Counted from the first letter of the stretch, positions 26,496 to 35,280 are shown. The stretch: 64,000 nt of DNA from Myxococcales bacterium (GCA_903642325.1 CAHJWM010000002.1:1-64000); one strand, 5' to 3'. Made by a program: numbers and translations. The notes: generated by a model from the sequence alone, not told the origin.

Positions 26496-27893
26496 CTAGA
26501 TTCCGTAATCCCGCACCGCTTCCGCGCGCGGGACGGGGGCGGGCGAGACAGAGCTAGCTCCGCTCGCGGACTTCTTTTTCTTTTCCGTGTCGGCTTCACG
26601 AGGCAAAGAGGTGGGTCCAAAAATGATGGGGGGGGGCTGCAATCGGCTGCGCGCCTCGGGTGTCACTGGGGTCCCGGCGCGCACCGGACGAGCGGCTGAC
26701 GCACGGGGTTCAGGTGAGCTTTGAAATGCGGCGATCACTAGGAAGCCTAGTACGGCTAGCAGCGCTCCGCCCACGGTCAACACGATCAGCCGCTGTTTCG
26801 CAGGCAGCGACCCGAGATCCGGCAGTACCGAGCGCCGCGTGCGCGCGACCGGGGCGCCCGTGCCATCGAGCGTCTTATCGTTGAACAGAGGGGCGGGATC
26901 GAAGTGCGAGCTGCTGCCCGGAACGGCCAGCCGCGGATATGAGGTTAAAAGCAGCGCTGCGCTGCCCGAGTCCAGCTCGTTGACGCTTTGGAACGGCGCA
27001 CGCGGGGCTATGCTGGGGACCGCCACCTGGCGTGCGAGGATGGCGAGCCCGAAAGCATCGGCGAATTCTTTGGCGGACTGAAACCGCTGCTCGCGGTCCC
27101 GGGCCACTGCCTGTTCCCACCATTTGTCGAGTGCGACCGGCAAGTTGGGATTCTGAGCGGTCAATCTTGGAATCGAGTCATAGAGGATCATGCCCATGAG
27201 CTCCCCGAGAGCATCACTTTCGAAGGGCGGATGCCCGGTAAGACACTGGAACGCGATCACCCCGAGCGCCCATAGATCTGATCGCCAGTCTATATTCTTA
27301 CCTCGAGCTTGCTCCGGGCTCATGTAATACGGCGTTCCCATGAACGAACCGGTCTTGGTCGTTTTCCCTGCCAGCGAGTATTGCTCGTGTTTGGCGATGC
27401 CAAAGTCGAGCACCTTGGCAACCTCGTGCTCATCTCCCGGTACGAGGAAAATGTTTTCCGGTTTCAAGTCGCGGTGCACGATGCCGGCCGCATGCGCTCG
27501 AACCAGAGCTCTCGCGACCTGACCGATGATCTGATAGGTCTCGAGCACATCGAGCCGACCGGCTCGCTCCAAACGCGCGCCCAAATCTTCGCCTTCCAAA
27601 AACTCCATCACGATGAAGGGGGTTCCTTCGCAGACGCCGTGATCGAAAATGTCCACGACGTGAGCTCCGCGGATCTGCGCGGCGGCACGGGCCTCGCGCT
27701 CGAATCGCACACGCACCTCTTCGTTCAAGGCTTTGTCTGGGTCGACCAGCTTGATAGCGCACTGGCTGTCGAGCGATTGGTCGTGCGCAAGCCACACCGA
27801 ACCCATGCCACCAGCCCCTAGCTTTCGAAGCAGGCTGTAGCGGTTCGCTATGATGCTGCCAACGGCGGCTGCTTGCACGGCTTTCGATCCCAA
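26496..27893 (-). CDS. Membrane-anchored Hanks-type Ser/Thr protein kinase
   Basis: A 465-aa kinase. The N-terminal catalytic domain (about 15-280) has the Gly loop GAGGMGSVWL, catalytic Lys in CAIKLV, HRDLKPEN, LDFGIA, the activation segment GTPYYMSPEQARG and the APE-like SPE. A Pro/Ser linker and one transmembrane helix (about 380-400, VLTVGGALLAVLGFLVIAAF) follow, leaving a short Pro/Ala-rich extracytoplasmic tail without a recognised sensor domain. The start is TTG 27893 or GTG 27878. It leads an operon with the PEGA protein and the repeat lipoprotein, so it probably signals about the envelope or surface attachment. Confidence 0.93.
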   Translation of the reverse strand: MGSKAVQAAAVGSIIANRYSLLRKLGAGGMGSVWLAHDQSLDSQCAIKLVDPDKALNEEVRVRFEREARAAAQIRGAHVVDIFDHGVCEGTPFIVMEFLEGEDLGARLERAGRLDVLETYQIIGQVARALVRAHAAGIVHRDLKPENIFLVPGDEHEVAKVLDFGIAKHEQYSLAGKTTKTGSFMGTPYYMSPEQARGKNIDWRSDLWALGVIAFQCLTGHPPFESDALGELMGMILYDSIPRLTAQNPNLPVALDKWWEQAVARDREQRFQSAKEFADAFGLAILARQVAVPSIAPRAPFQSVNELDSGSAALLLTSYPRLAVPGSSSHFDPAPLFNDKTLDGTGAPVARTRRSVLPDLGSLPAKQRLIVLTVGGALLAVLGFLVIAAFQSSPEPRASAARPVRAGTPVTPEARSRLQPPPIIFGPTSLPREADTEKKKKSASGASSVSPAPVPRAEAVRDYGI

Positions 27894-28672
27894 GGTTTAG
27901 GCTGAATCAAATCAGAAGAGCGAACGCCAACGTTCCCCGCGCGCTCGCATATTAAGTAAGCGGATATGCGACAAGGAGCCTAACAGACCTACCTTAGGGC
28001 GGCTCGAAAATCAACGTAGAGTGCATTCCAGAAGGGGCACCCGGGACTTGCCAGGGGCAGCGAAAGTCCGGTGCGTGTGCCTTTCCAGTGGGTGCGAAGA
28101 CGCACACTCAACGGGGTCGAAGCCAGGCGCTTTGGACCGCAAATTACCGCTTGATCCGTCAGGGCATAGGCAATCCTCAAAAACTTGCCGGCAGTATCAC
28201 TTTCCATCGGCAGCGCAAGCGGAGTCGAGCCTCCCTATCTCACCGCCTCACTCACCGCCTCACCGCTTCGATTTTGAATCGGTAGATCGCTTGGACCGAA
28301 GTGCGGGGCCACGGCCACAGCCTTCCGCACGAGAAGCCAGCGCACGGCTGCGGCGCATTTGGGCGCGCGCTCGTAAATCTAGGTCTACAGCCCCCAGGCG
28401 CGATCGAACAATCGCAAGACCGACACGAGGCATGTCGCAAGCGCGACACAGAACCCTGTCGTCCAATTCAAATCAGAGTGCCCTCTGCACGGGTCGCATC
28501 ATTCATCTCGAAGCCGCGAACCGTGCGCCAACCGTTGTGCGATCGCAAGTCGCTGAGCGCTTTCAGTGAACGTTCCGCTGTCACGTGGGTTCTTGGAGAA
28601 AAATTAGAGGCGCAATTGCCTAGAGGACGCTCGAGCTCTGCGCCAAGCGCCAAATGCTAGCCTCATGCGACC
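27894..28672. other. Gene-poor stretch
   Basis: About 780 nt between the kinase operon (minus) and a small lipoprotein-like gene (plus). An open frame at 28021-28569 lacks domain character, a ribosome-binding site and typical codon use, so I do not call it. A short imperfect tandem repeat of CCTCACYCACCG (about 28240-28264) is present. Promoters of the flanking genes must lie here, but none could be recognised. Confidence 0.55.
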
Positions 28673-29209
28673 ATGTGGAAAGTGCGACGGGGTGTCCAGC
28701 GGAAGCTTCGAAGCGCCTACTACGCTTCGATCTGCCTGTTCCTGATTGCTGCACTGAGCGACTGCGCGTCCGTCGTCGGCGGCGGGGTGCTGCTCGGCGC
28801 AGTTGCCATTGGTGCGCTGACCTCCCGCTGTTACGACTATTTGGACGTGACCGTGCTCGATGAACGAGGCCGGAAGACTTGCGCGGCAACGGTAACCGCC
28901 ACGAGCGGGAACAACCACTTGGAGCTCGGTTCTTGTTATTACACACCCCTCACAGATGGGGTGTGGACGTTGCGCGCCACGATGCCCAGCACGCGAGATG
29001 CCGTCAGCGTGGTTCCGGTCGAGCACGCCCATGACTGCACGAGGCATGTGCAGAGCGTCGAGCTGACATTGAAAGCGGAAGGGCCAGCGAACTCGACGCA
29101 ATCAGGCGCGAGCGAAACAATTTCGCCCGCAGCACCAACCGTGAGTCCACCTCGGAGCGTTGCCGCGCCGGTGGGGCCGGCCGGGCTGCCGAGCTCATTG
29201 GGCGAATGA
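28673..29209 (+). CDS. Hypothetical exported protein
   Basis: A 178-aa protein I do not recognise. A basic N-terminus is followed by a hydrophobic stretch ending LSDCASVVGGG, a weak lipoprotein-type signal, and then a second short hydrophobic patch. The central part (YLDVTVLDERGRKTCAATVTA, CYYTPLTDGVWTLRATM) looks like an Ig-like or carboxypeptidase-regulatory-type beta-sandwich with several Cys. The tail is Pro/Ser-rich. It stands alone, with no clear operon. Confidence 0.65.
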   Translation: MWKVRRGVQRKLRSAYYASICLFLIAALSDCASVVGGGVLLGAVAIGALTSRCYDYLDVTVLDERGRKTCAATVTATSGNNHLELGSCYYTPLTDGVWTLRATMPSTRDAVSVVPVEHAHDCTRHVQSVELTLKAEGPANSTQSGASETISPAAPTVSPPRSVAAPVGPAGLPSSLGE

Positions 29210-29350
29210 GAATGCAGTTGGGGCGATTATGCACCGCGCGCCGAACGCGGACGCACTTGCATGTCGCGTTGTAGGTTCAATACTCACGTTGTCATGCAGG
29301 TCGGTCGCGCTGTTCTGTCCTATCCACCTGTCCGGGAGCCCGCGCCCAAT

Positions 29351-29512
29351 ATGCCGCGTTGTACTTCGTGCGGCAGCGGAGACGTGCGGCGCTCCCACTC
29401 GCGCTCCTTGTTGGACGCCATCGTACGAACGGTGGGATTCATGCCGTACCGCTGCCGCAATTGCCGCGCGCGCTTCTTTGCGCGACTACCCGGCGAACGG
29501 TCCGCGCAGTAG
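29351..29512 (+). CDS. Small zinc-ribbon protein
   Basis: A 53-aa protein from ATG 29351. It has two CxxC knuckles, PRCTSCGS and YRCRNCRARFF, spaced by about 27 residues as in a rubredoxin-like zinc ribbon. The chain is rich in Arg, which suggests nucleic-acid or protein binding. Longer starts upstream (29261) would add a non-conserved extension. Partner and role are unknown. Confidence 0.65.
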   Translation: MPRCTSCGSGDVRRSHSRSLLDAIVRTVGFMPYRCRNCRARFFARLPGERSAQ

Positions 29513-29521
29513 AGCAGCGCC

Positions 29522-29839
29522 TCAGCTGGGCGCGTTACGGCCGAGCTTCGCTTCCGCACGCCGTCGCATGTAGCGACGCCAGAAGAACAGCGTCAGGAGC
29601 GCGGCGAAGCCGCCCAGCACGGCACATGTGAGCTGCAAGCGAACGAATTGCCTCAACGCCAGGTTGACGCTGCTCGAGCAAGAAAAGGAGTCCTGTAGAG
29701 GCTTGAACAACAAGCTGACGAGCTCAGGGCCGCGCAAGCTCGCACCAGCAAACCCCAAGATCACGCCCACGCACAGAAAGAGCCAGGTTCGACGGCGTTG
29801 AGTAGTCTTGAGAGCGTCTTCGGTCACGTGGGCAAGCAT
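29522..29839 (-). CDS. Hypothetical membrane protein, two transmembrane helices
   Basis: A 105-aa protein with two predicted transmembrane helices (TWLFLCVGVILGFAGASL and LTCAVLGGFAALLTLFFW) joined by a roughly 40-residue loop, and a basic C-terminus (RRYMRRRAEAKLGR). No family is recognised. It is convergent with the zinc-ribbon gene, 9 nt away. Confidence 0.6.
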   Translation of the reverse strand: MLAHVTEDALKTTQRRRTWLFLCVGVILGFAGASLRGPELVSLLFKPLQDSFSCSSSVNLALRQFVRLQLTCAVLGGFAALLTLFFWRRYMRRRAEAKLGRNAPS

Positions 29840-29865
29840 AGCGACGAGCCCGCTTTTCGTCGAGG

Positions 29866-29945
29866 GAATAGCCCGAGCCTGTCACCGCCCTACGCAGTGC
29901 GCCGAGTGAATAGCCCGAGCCTGCCACCGCCCTCCGCAGTGCGTG
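29866..29945. repeat. Tandem duplication, 42-bp period
   Basis: Two copies of a sequence starting GAATAGCCCGAGCCTG begin at 29866 and 29908 and differ at only a few positions. The repeat lies between the minus-strand membrane-protein gene and the 3' end of the GH130 gene. It is probably a recent local duplication; no function is apparent. Confidence 0.8.
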
Positions 29946-29990
29946 CCGGGCAAGGATGCGAAGGCGTAATCGCAAGAGGGAGGACACACG

Positions 29991-31451
29991 CTATAGAGGA
30001 TTTGCTTTGAGCGCGCTGAGCAATTCGTTCACGTTGCACAGTGCGAAGCTGCTCGCATAGTCGCTCATGGCATACGGGATGATCAGATCGTGGCCGTGGA
30101 TTTGCCCGCCACAGCTGTACACCACGTTCGGTACGTACCCTTCCCGCTCCGTGTGCTCGGGCGAGAGCAGCGGCTCGCGCAGGCGCCCAATGACCTTGGA
30201 TGGGTCATTCAGGTCCAAGAGGAAGGCTCCGATAGAGTACTTGCGCATCGGGCCAACGCCGTGGCTGAGCACTAACCAACCCGCCTCCGTCTCGATGGGC
30301 GATCCACAGTTGCCGAGTTGCACGAACTCCCAGCCGTACGTCGGCTTGAGCAGCGTCTCGCGCGTGAGCCAAAAGTGCAGATCGTCCGAGTACATCAGAA
30401 AGATGTTCTCACCGTCCTGCCGAGAGAGCATGGCGTAGCGCCCGTGGATCTTACGAGGGAATAGCGCCATGCCCTTGTTTTGCACCTGCGGACCATTCAT
30501 CGTGCTGATCTTGAAGCGCAGGAAATCGGTCGTCTCCAAAATTTGAGGGAAGGTAACGCGCCCGTCATAAGCCGTGTACGTCGCAAAGTATTTGGTCGAG
30601 CCGTCTTCCTCGAAGAATTGGACGAAGCGTGCGTCCTCCACGCCGTTGGCCTCCGTCGGCGAATTTGGGAAGATAATCCGTTCCGACATTTGATGAACGG
30701 GCTCGTAAATGACTTCGTAGTTGGCCTCGGCCAGAGCTAGAATGGATCGAGACGTCGCCGGCGGCAGGCTTTTGGACTGGCTCCGAAACTCCAGCTCGAC
30801 GCCACGAACTGCGGTGCGCAACTCTTTCATGTTGAAGGTATCGCCAAGCCTGCCCAACACGCGCTCCGAGAACCCGTCCGCGGTGCCGAGCTCGAACAGG
30901 GTGCGTTGGAAGAGCCACTTGTCGTAAAATGGATCCGGCACCGTCTCGGGGGTGGTAACGAACGGGGTGACCGCGTCCAGCACGATGTCGCTTTGCGAAT
31001 CGATGATTCCAGAGCGGAACGTGATGGACGAAATGTGTCCCTCGCCGGTCGAGCGCAAGCTCAGGACGAAGCGGCGTGAGCCTTCAGGCACGCCGCTTTG
31101 GTCCGGGTGCCAAACCAAAGACGGGTTGAACAGGGCCGCCGACTCCACCGAATATTCCTGAGTGAAGAAGGAGCCGATCAACATTCGCCGCTCTTCGGAG
31201 AGCGGTAAATCCGAGACCATGAAGCGGCGGACCTGCTCGAAACGGGTCATAAAAAACTGCTGCAAGCGATGATGCCGTCCGCGGAACTCGGCCATCACAC
31301 GCTCGAGCAGTTGCGCGACTTCTTCGTCACGGAGTGACATGACGCGGGCAAAGATGCGCACGATGCGCGCCTCGTCCACCTGATTGAACGGGCGAAAGAG
31401 AACCCTCGCCGCATTCGGGCGAATGACGATATTCGTTCGACGAACGATCAT
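29991..31451 (-). CDS. GH130-family glycoside phosphorylase/hydrolase
   Basis: A 486-aa cytoplasmic five-bladed beta-propeller enzyme of GH130, a family of beta-mannoside phosphorylases and hydrolases. Visible landmarks: FNPSLVWHPDQSG, ANGVEDARFVQFFEEDG (the GxEDxR motif containing the catalytic Asp region), NKGMALFPRKIHGRYAML and the late CGGQIHGHDLIIPYAMSD. It lies 23 nt downstream of a GT4 glycosyltransferase, so the pair probably makes and recycles a mannose-containing oligosaccharide. Expression is likely from the candidate sigma-54 promoter in front of the glycosyltransferase. Confidence 0.85.
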   Translation of the reverse strand: MIVRRTNIVIRPNAARVLFRPFNQVDEARIVRIFARVMSLRDEEVAQLLERVMAEFRGRHHRLQQFFMTRFEQVRRFMVSDLPLSEERRMLIGSFFTQEYSVESAALFNPSLVWHPDQSGVPEGSRRFVLSLRSTGEGHISSITFRSGIIDSQSDIVLDAVTPFVTTPETVPDPFYDKWLFQRTLFELGTADGFSERVLGRLGDTFNMKELRTAVRGVELEFRSQSKSLPPATSRSILALAEANYEVIYEPVHQMSERIIFPNSPTEANGVEDARFVQFFEEDGSTKYFATYTAYDGRVTFPQILETTDFLRFKISTMNGPQVQNKGMALFPRKIHGRYAMLSRQDGENIFLMYSDDLHFWLTRETLLKPTYGWEFVQLGNCGSPIETEAGWLVLSHGVGPMRKYSIGAFLLDLNDPSKVIGRLREPLLSPEHTEREGYVPNVVYSCGGQIHGHDLIIPYAMSDYASSFALCNVNELLSALKANPL

Positions 31452-31474
31452 GTCGCAGCTATATCATGCTGCCG

Positions 31475-33802
31475 TCAGTGCGAGCTCTGGTTCGCCGCTC
31501 CCAGCAATGCGGACCGTCCCCGTTCCTCGGTCTGGGGCAGCTCATCGATGCCGATCACGCGGGTCTCCAGCGCTTGGATCTCGACCAGCGCTCCTAGAAA
31601 CGCCAGCGTGGACTCGGCGCCCTCATTGAGATTCACGCGGTCCACGTGCAGCCCGTCGCGACATCCGCCGGAATCGGGATTGTAGACACTCGTATCGAGA
31701 TCGTTCTGACCCAAGAACCAGCCGAACGCGCGGCGCGCCTCGTCCACCCAAAAGCGATCTCCCGTTATCTGGAATGCTTCTGCGCAGGCCGAAACAGTGG
31801 CGTGGGCTTCCAGCGGCTGTTGGTCGAAGCGTGCTCGGGGCTCTCCCCTGCGATAAAAACCGTTCGAGCCAATCGGCCGGAAGTGACCGCGTTCTGCACG
31901 TTGTGCCTCGAGCAACCAGCGGAGTGCCTCGAGCCCAACCTCGCGCGCCCGGCTTAGGTCAGCGTTTTTCCCCGCCGTGGCGATGACCGCCTGAGCCAGG
32001 CGCGCATTGTCGTACGACACAACGTCTTCGAACCAGTTCCAACCTGGCGTTTTCACGTCGTCGTACAGGCGGACGAGCCGGCTCAGCAATTCGATCTGCA
32101 TGGCCGCCACGCGGCGGTCGCCTCGCAGGCGGCGCAAATATTCGCGGATGCCGAGCAGAGCAAATGCCCACGCGCGCGGAGACGTGGAATCACTGACGCC
32201 CGGCAAGGCTCGCATGAAGAGCTCCGCCGCCCACGCCCGGAGCTCACGCCGCTGCGTGTGCGCGACGCAAGTGCCCAGTGACCACAGGGCACGGGCCTGA
32301 CTGTCCTCCGACCCTACCTCTTCTAGCCAGCGCCGATCATAGCCCATGAAATTTCGAAACTTGCACTGCTCGGCGTTGAACGCGTAATCCACGAAGCTTG
32401 CGTAGCGCGTGCCGAGCGCCGCTATCTCTTCACCGCCCACGCCGCGCTTCTCGAGCTGGACCGTGAGCATTAGGGCCCGCGCGTTGTCGTCTATACAGTA
32501 GCCCTCGGCATAATTGGGCAACGTGAAGCGCGCGTGTTGCAGCAGCCCCGTCGAATCGGACATGCGCTTCAGGTGCTGGAAGCCGAGCTCGGGTAGCTGG
32601 AGCTCGCGAGATTCCGTCGTGCGCTTGGGCACGACCTTGAGCGGCCGCTCGCTTCGCGATTTACGGGCAGACTCGAAGGTGGCAAGATAATGTTCAGCCG
32701 TTTTGCTCCACACCATGTCTCGGCTGGAAAGGTAAGCACGCTTGCGCATGGCGTGACGGCGACTTTCATCCCGCAGCAGCCCGCAAATTTCATGCGCCAT
32801 CGCACCGGCGTCTCCGAAGGGAACGAGCACCCCGCGTCCGTCGGCCAACAGCTCTTCGGCATGCCAATAAGGCGTCGAGACCACCGCTTTGCCGCAACCA
32901 AAAGCATAGGCAAGCGTGCCGGAAGTGATTTGCGCCTCGTTCAAGTAAGGCGTTACGTAGATGTCCGCGGCGCCGAGAAAGCGTTTCAGTTCTTCTAGCT
33001 CGACGAATTGGTCGAAGAAGCGCACGTTCTCAGAGACGCCCAACCGCTCGGCGAGCGCTTGTAGGCTCTCGCGATAGACTTCTCCGTGGTCTCGTACCAG
33101 GTTGGGGTGAGTTGCGCCGAGTACGATGTACACGACGTCCGGGAACTCCGTCACGATTTCCGGTAACGCCTCGATGACCTTCTCGATGCCTTTATTGGGC
33201 GACAAGAGACCGAACGTGAGCAGTACGCGGCGCCCCTCTACAGAATACTGATCCTTGAAGAAGTTCGGATCCGCAAATGGCATGTCAGGAATACCGTGCG
33301 GAATCACGTCGATCTTTCGCTCTGGAACAGAGTACGTCTCCTTCAAGATGGCGCGACCGACGTCGGACATCACGACCAAGCGGGACGACAAACTGGTGAG
33401 CTCTTGCATGACCCGGCGTTGCTCGACGCTGGGTTGCTTCAGAATGGTGTGCAGCGTGGTCACGAAGGGCATGCGCAAACGGCGCAGCAGATTGAGGATG
33501 TGACTGCCACTTGGGCCACCATAAATGCCAAATTCATGCTGCAGCGACACGCAGTCGACATTGAGCAGATTCAGATACTCGGCCGCGCGTAGATAATCGT
33601 CCGGTTCCTGCTCGGCGATCTCGAAACGGACCTCGTCCGGATATTCGTAGCCCTCCTTGCTATCGCTGACCGAAATGACCGAGCATTGTCCGCCCGGCAG
33701 CACCTCTTGAACCGCGTTTCGTAGGTCGTGGGTGAACGTTGCAATACCGCACTTGCGCGGCAAGTAATTACCGACGAACGCGAATTTTCGGAAATCACTC
33801 AT
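31475..33802 (-). CDS. GT4 glycosyltransferase with C-terminal alpha/alpha-barrel-like domain
   Basis: A 775-aa two-part protein. Residues 1 to about 400 are a GT4 (GT-B fold) transferase: NYLPRKCGIATFTHDLR, SLQHEFGIYGG, VIPHGIPD, LLTFGLLSPNKGIEKVIEAL and the donor-site YLNEAQITSGTLAYA. Residues 420-760 are helical with repeated W/A-rich pairs (CIDDNARALMLTVQLEKRG, GWNWFEDVVSYDNARLAQA), like an alpha/alpha toroid. The ATG at 33802 is chosen over the GTG two codons earlier because the predicted sigma-54 +1 is at about 33803. The pair with GH130 suggests mannan or mannoside synthesis. Confidence 0.88.
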   Translation of the reverse strand: MSDFRKFAFVGNYLPRKCGIATFTHDLRNAVQEVLPGGQCSVISVSDSKEGYEYPDEVRFEIAEQEPDDYLRAAEYLNLLNVDCVSLQHEFGIYGGPSGSHILNLLRRLRMPFVTTLHTILKQPSVEQRRVMQELTSLSSRLVVMSDVGRAILKETYSVPERKIDVIPHGIPDMPFADPNFFKDQYSVEGRRVLLTFGLLSPNKGIEKVIEALPEIVTEFPDVVYIVLGATHPNLVRDHGEVYRESLQALAERLGVSENVRFFDQFVELEELKRFLGAADIYVTPYLNEAQITSGTLAYAFGCGKAVVSTPYWHAEELLADGRGVLVPFGDAGAMAHEICGLLRDESRRHAMRKRAYLSSRDMVWSKTAEHYLATFESARKSRSERPLKVVPKRTTESRELQLPELGFQHLKRMSDSTGLLQHARFTLPNYAEGYCIDDNARALMLTVQLEKRGVGGEEIAALGTRYASFVDYAFNAEQCKFRNFMGYDRRWLEEVGSEDSQARALWSLGTCVAHTQRRELRAWAAELFMRALPGVSDSTSPRAWAFALLGIREYLRRLRGDRRVAAMQIELLSRLVRLYDDVKTPGWNWFEDVVSYDNARLAQAVIATAGKNADLSRAREVGLEALRWLLEAQRAERGHFRPIGSNGFYRRGEPRARFDQQPLEAHATVSACAEAFQITGDRFWVDEARRAFGWFLGQNDLDTSVYNPDSGGCRDGLHVDRVNLNEGAESTLAFLGALVEIQALETRVIGIDELPQTEERGRSALLGAANQSSH

Positions 33803-33813
33803 GCGCACGCGTC

Positions 33814-33829
33814 TGCAAGGCCCGTTCCC
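33814..33829 (-). promoter_or_regulatory. Candidate sigma-54 promoter of GT4-GH130
   Basis: Minus strand GGGAAC-GGGCC-TTGCA, with GG-N10-GC spacing. The -12 element is perfect; the -24 element has two mismatches to TGGCAC. The predicted +1 (33803) is one base before the ATG at 33802. Confidence 0.55.
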
Positions 33830-34001
33830 GGTGCGTAGAAAGCTTCACCCCTAGATATTCCACACAGATCGCTGGCGCGCGCACGTATTATCCGTGGCGC
33901 TTCGTCACGGAACCTCAGGTGCCGGCTCCTGACGATGCTTTTTGCCGCGACCAGCGCCGCCAAATCCCCGAGACGAAAAGACTGAGCGTCAGCCGCCGAA
34001 T

Positions 34002-34017
34002 TGGCACGGAGGCTGCA
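34002..34017 (+). promoter_or_regulatory. Sigma-54 promoter of the DUF1328 gene
   Basis: TGGCAC-GGAGG-CTGCA, exact -24 hexamer and correct GG-N10-GC spacing. The predicted +1 is about 34028, giving a 31-nt leader with a GGAGG ribosome-binding site. Confidence 0.82.
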
Positions 34018-34058
34018 CAGGGGTCTCACGAAACGTACTCACACCGGAGGATTGCGAC

Positions 34059-34226
34059 ATGTTGTACTGGGCAGCCGTATTTTTCGTAATTGCGTTACTT
34101 GCCGCGATCTTTGGATTTGGCGGCCTAGCTGCGAGTGCCGCAGGCATCGCGAAAATTCTGTTTTTCGTATTCCTGATCTTTGCGGTGGTCTCGTTCCTAT
34201 TTGGCCGCCGCAGCCCCGCTGCGTAA
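34059..34226 (+). CDS. DUF1328 small membrane protein (YtjA family)
   Basis: A 55-aa protein of two transmembrane helices: [20 protein letters not shown] and [17 protein letters not shown], joined by [12 protein letters not shown]. This is the full length of the family, which is common in Proteobacteria and often stress-induced; its molecular role is unknown. The start is ATG 34059, preceded by GGAGG. Longer frames upstream would begin inside the predicted sigma-54 promoter. It is a single-gene unit. Confidence 0.93.
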   Translation: MLYWAAVFFVIALLAAIFGFGGLAASAAGIAKILFFVFLIFAVVSFLFGRRSPAA

Positions 34227-34386
34227 TTGGCGCCAGACCCTCGACGCGCGCCGCGCCACGCCGCGCATGTTGAGCGGTTCAACGGTCGGGGTAGGTCCGA
34301 CAGAATCCCAATCGGACCGGCTCAGCGGAAGACTTAGAGACGCACAGCCAGCATCATCAAGCCTGTCGGGGCGAATCGAAGTCGCG

Positions 34387-34404
34387 GCGATGCGCGCGCA
34401 TCGC
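34387..34404. repeat. Perfect 18-bp palindrome
   Basis: GCGATGCGCGCGCATCGC reads the same on both strands. It lies between the convergent DUF1328 gene and the 34462-34866 gene. There is no T tract, so a terminator role is uncertain; it may be a protein-binding site. Confidence 0.6.
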
Positions 34405-34461
34405 GTTTGCAGGGGGCAAGCCCAAACCACGGCGCGAGGTCAAGCTCTCGGCCGTTTGCCT

Positions 34462-34866
34462 CTAAACCGCGCGCGCATGCGCGGTGCGCGGCTGCTGACC
34501 CGTTGCGGGTGTCACCGCCGGTCTGGGCGCGGTCACCGAGCCGAGCAGGCGCCGCGCGACGCGGCCGGTTAAAATGCTGAGCGCCGATAGAGCCGCGCCT
34601 CGGGCAGCTTCTGCAAGGAACGAGCGTTCTTGAGCGCTCCGACCGCGACCAGTGCGGCTCGTGCCTGATCGACTGGCTAAAATCACGATGCCAATCAGCG
34701 CGACCCCCGCCGCGCCGAGGCCAAGAAGAACTGGAGCCGAATGAATCGCCGTCTCCGTCTTCTTCACCATATTGTCTCCGATCGTCTTGATCTGACGAAT
34801 GTCATTAAGGAGCTGCGCACGCGCTTGATCAGCGCGATGGGTGTCGGCATCAGCTGGGTCGATCAT
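34462..34866 (-). CDS. Hypothetical single-pass membrane protein
   Basis: A 134-aa protein with a helical N-terminus (HRADQARAQLLNDIRQIKTIGDNMVKK), one transmembrane helix (PVLLGLGAAGVALIGIVILAS), a basic linker, a second amphipathic or weakly hydrophobic segment (ARGAALSALSILTGRVARRLLG) and a Pro/Ala-rich tail. The layout resembles DUF3618-type proteins, but I cannot assign it firmly. Its ATG overlaps the stop of the holin-like gene (ATGA), so it is translated from the same sigma-54-driven mRNA. Confidence 0.75.
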   Translation of the reverse strand: MIDPADADTHRADQARAQLLNDIRQIKTIGDNMVKKTETAIHSAPVLLGLGAAGVALIGIVILASRSGTSRTGRGRSAQERSFLAEAARGAALSALSILTGRVARRLLGSVTAPRPAVTPATGQQPRTAHARAV

Positions 34867-35252
34867 TTAACGGTCTCCATGACTTGCTTTGCGTCTGTGG
34901 TCAGGCGTGCGCTCGTGCGTGCCAACTTCCGCCGCGCGAGCAAATGGCGCGCGAATAGTAGCGCGGTCACGCTCACCGCTAGCATGCCAACCACAACTAG
35001 AGCGCCGCCGAAGCCTGCGCCCACAGTCATCACTAGCAGTACCCCAAGGGTCGTCAGCGCGGCTTGCAAGAATAAGAGAGCGACGGCAACGAGTGCCACC
35101 GATACGGCTCCCGACTTCAAGTCAGAAACCAGCTCTCGCTTTGCAAGCGCAAGCTCGGCTTCGAACAGACTCTTGGCCTGATGCAGCACGTCTTCTAGAA
35201 GATCACCAAGGTTGGGCGCGGGCTTTTCGGGAGCCCGGTCGAGCGTGTCCAT
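34863..35252 (-). CDS. Phage-holin superfamily III-like (Holin-X) membrane protein
   Basis: A 129-aa protein. A helical N-terminus (LGDLLEDVLHQAKSLFEAELALAKRELVSDLKSG) leads into two transmembrane helices (VSVALVAVALLFLQAALTTLG and GAGFGGALVVVGMLAVSVTALLFA) and a basic C-terminal helix. This is the layout of the chromosomal Phage_holin_3_6 family found in many non-phage contexts, often near YtxH and DUF3618-type genes. No phage genes surround it, so lysis is unlikely and an envelope-stress role is more plausible. The ATG is two bases from the predicted sigma-54 +1. Confidence 0.85.
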   Translation of the reverse strand: MDTLDRAPEKPAPNLGDLLEDVLHQAKSLFEAELALAKRELVSDLKSGAVSVALVAVALLFLQAALTTLGVLLVMTVGAGFGGALVVVGMLAVSVTALLFARHLLARRKLARTSARLTTDAKQVMETVK

Positions 35253-35264
35253 CTCCGCCGCTAG

Positions 35265-35280
35265 TGCACCGCCCGTGCCA
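35265..35280 (-). promoter_or_regulatory. Sigma-54 promoter of the holin-like operon
   Basis: Minus strand TGGCAC-GGGCG-GTGCA, exact -24 hexamer and GG-N10-GC spacing. The predicted +1 (35254) is two bases before the ATG at 35252, so the mRNA would be leaderless. Confidence 0.75.

Noticed and set aside
28240-28264. CCTCACYCACCG repeats as a CRISPR or iteron array
   Set aside because: Only two or three very short imperfect copies with no spacers and no origin or cas genes.
28021-28569. 182-codon plus-strand open frame
   Set aside because: No domain, no ribosome-binding site and repetitive Arg/His/Pro composition typical of chance frames in GC-rich DNA.
34863-35252. Holin-like gene as evidence of a prophage
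   Set aside because: No capsid, terminase, integrase or lysis genes nearby; the family is common in chromosomes outside phages.
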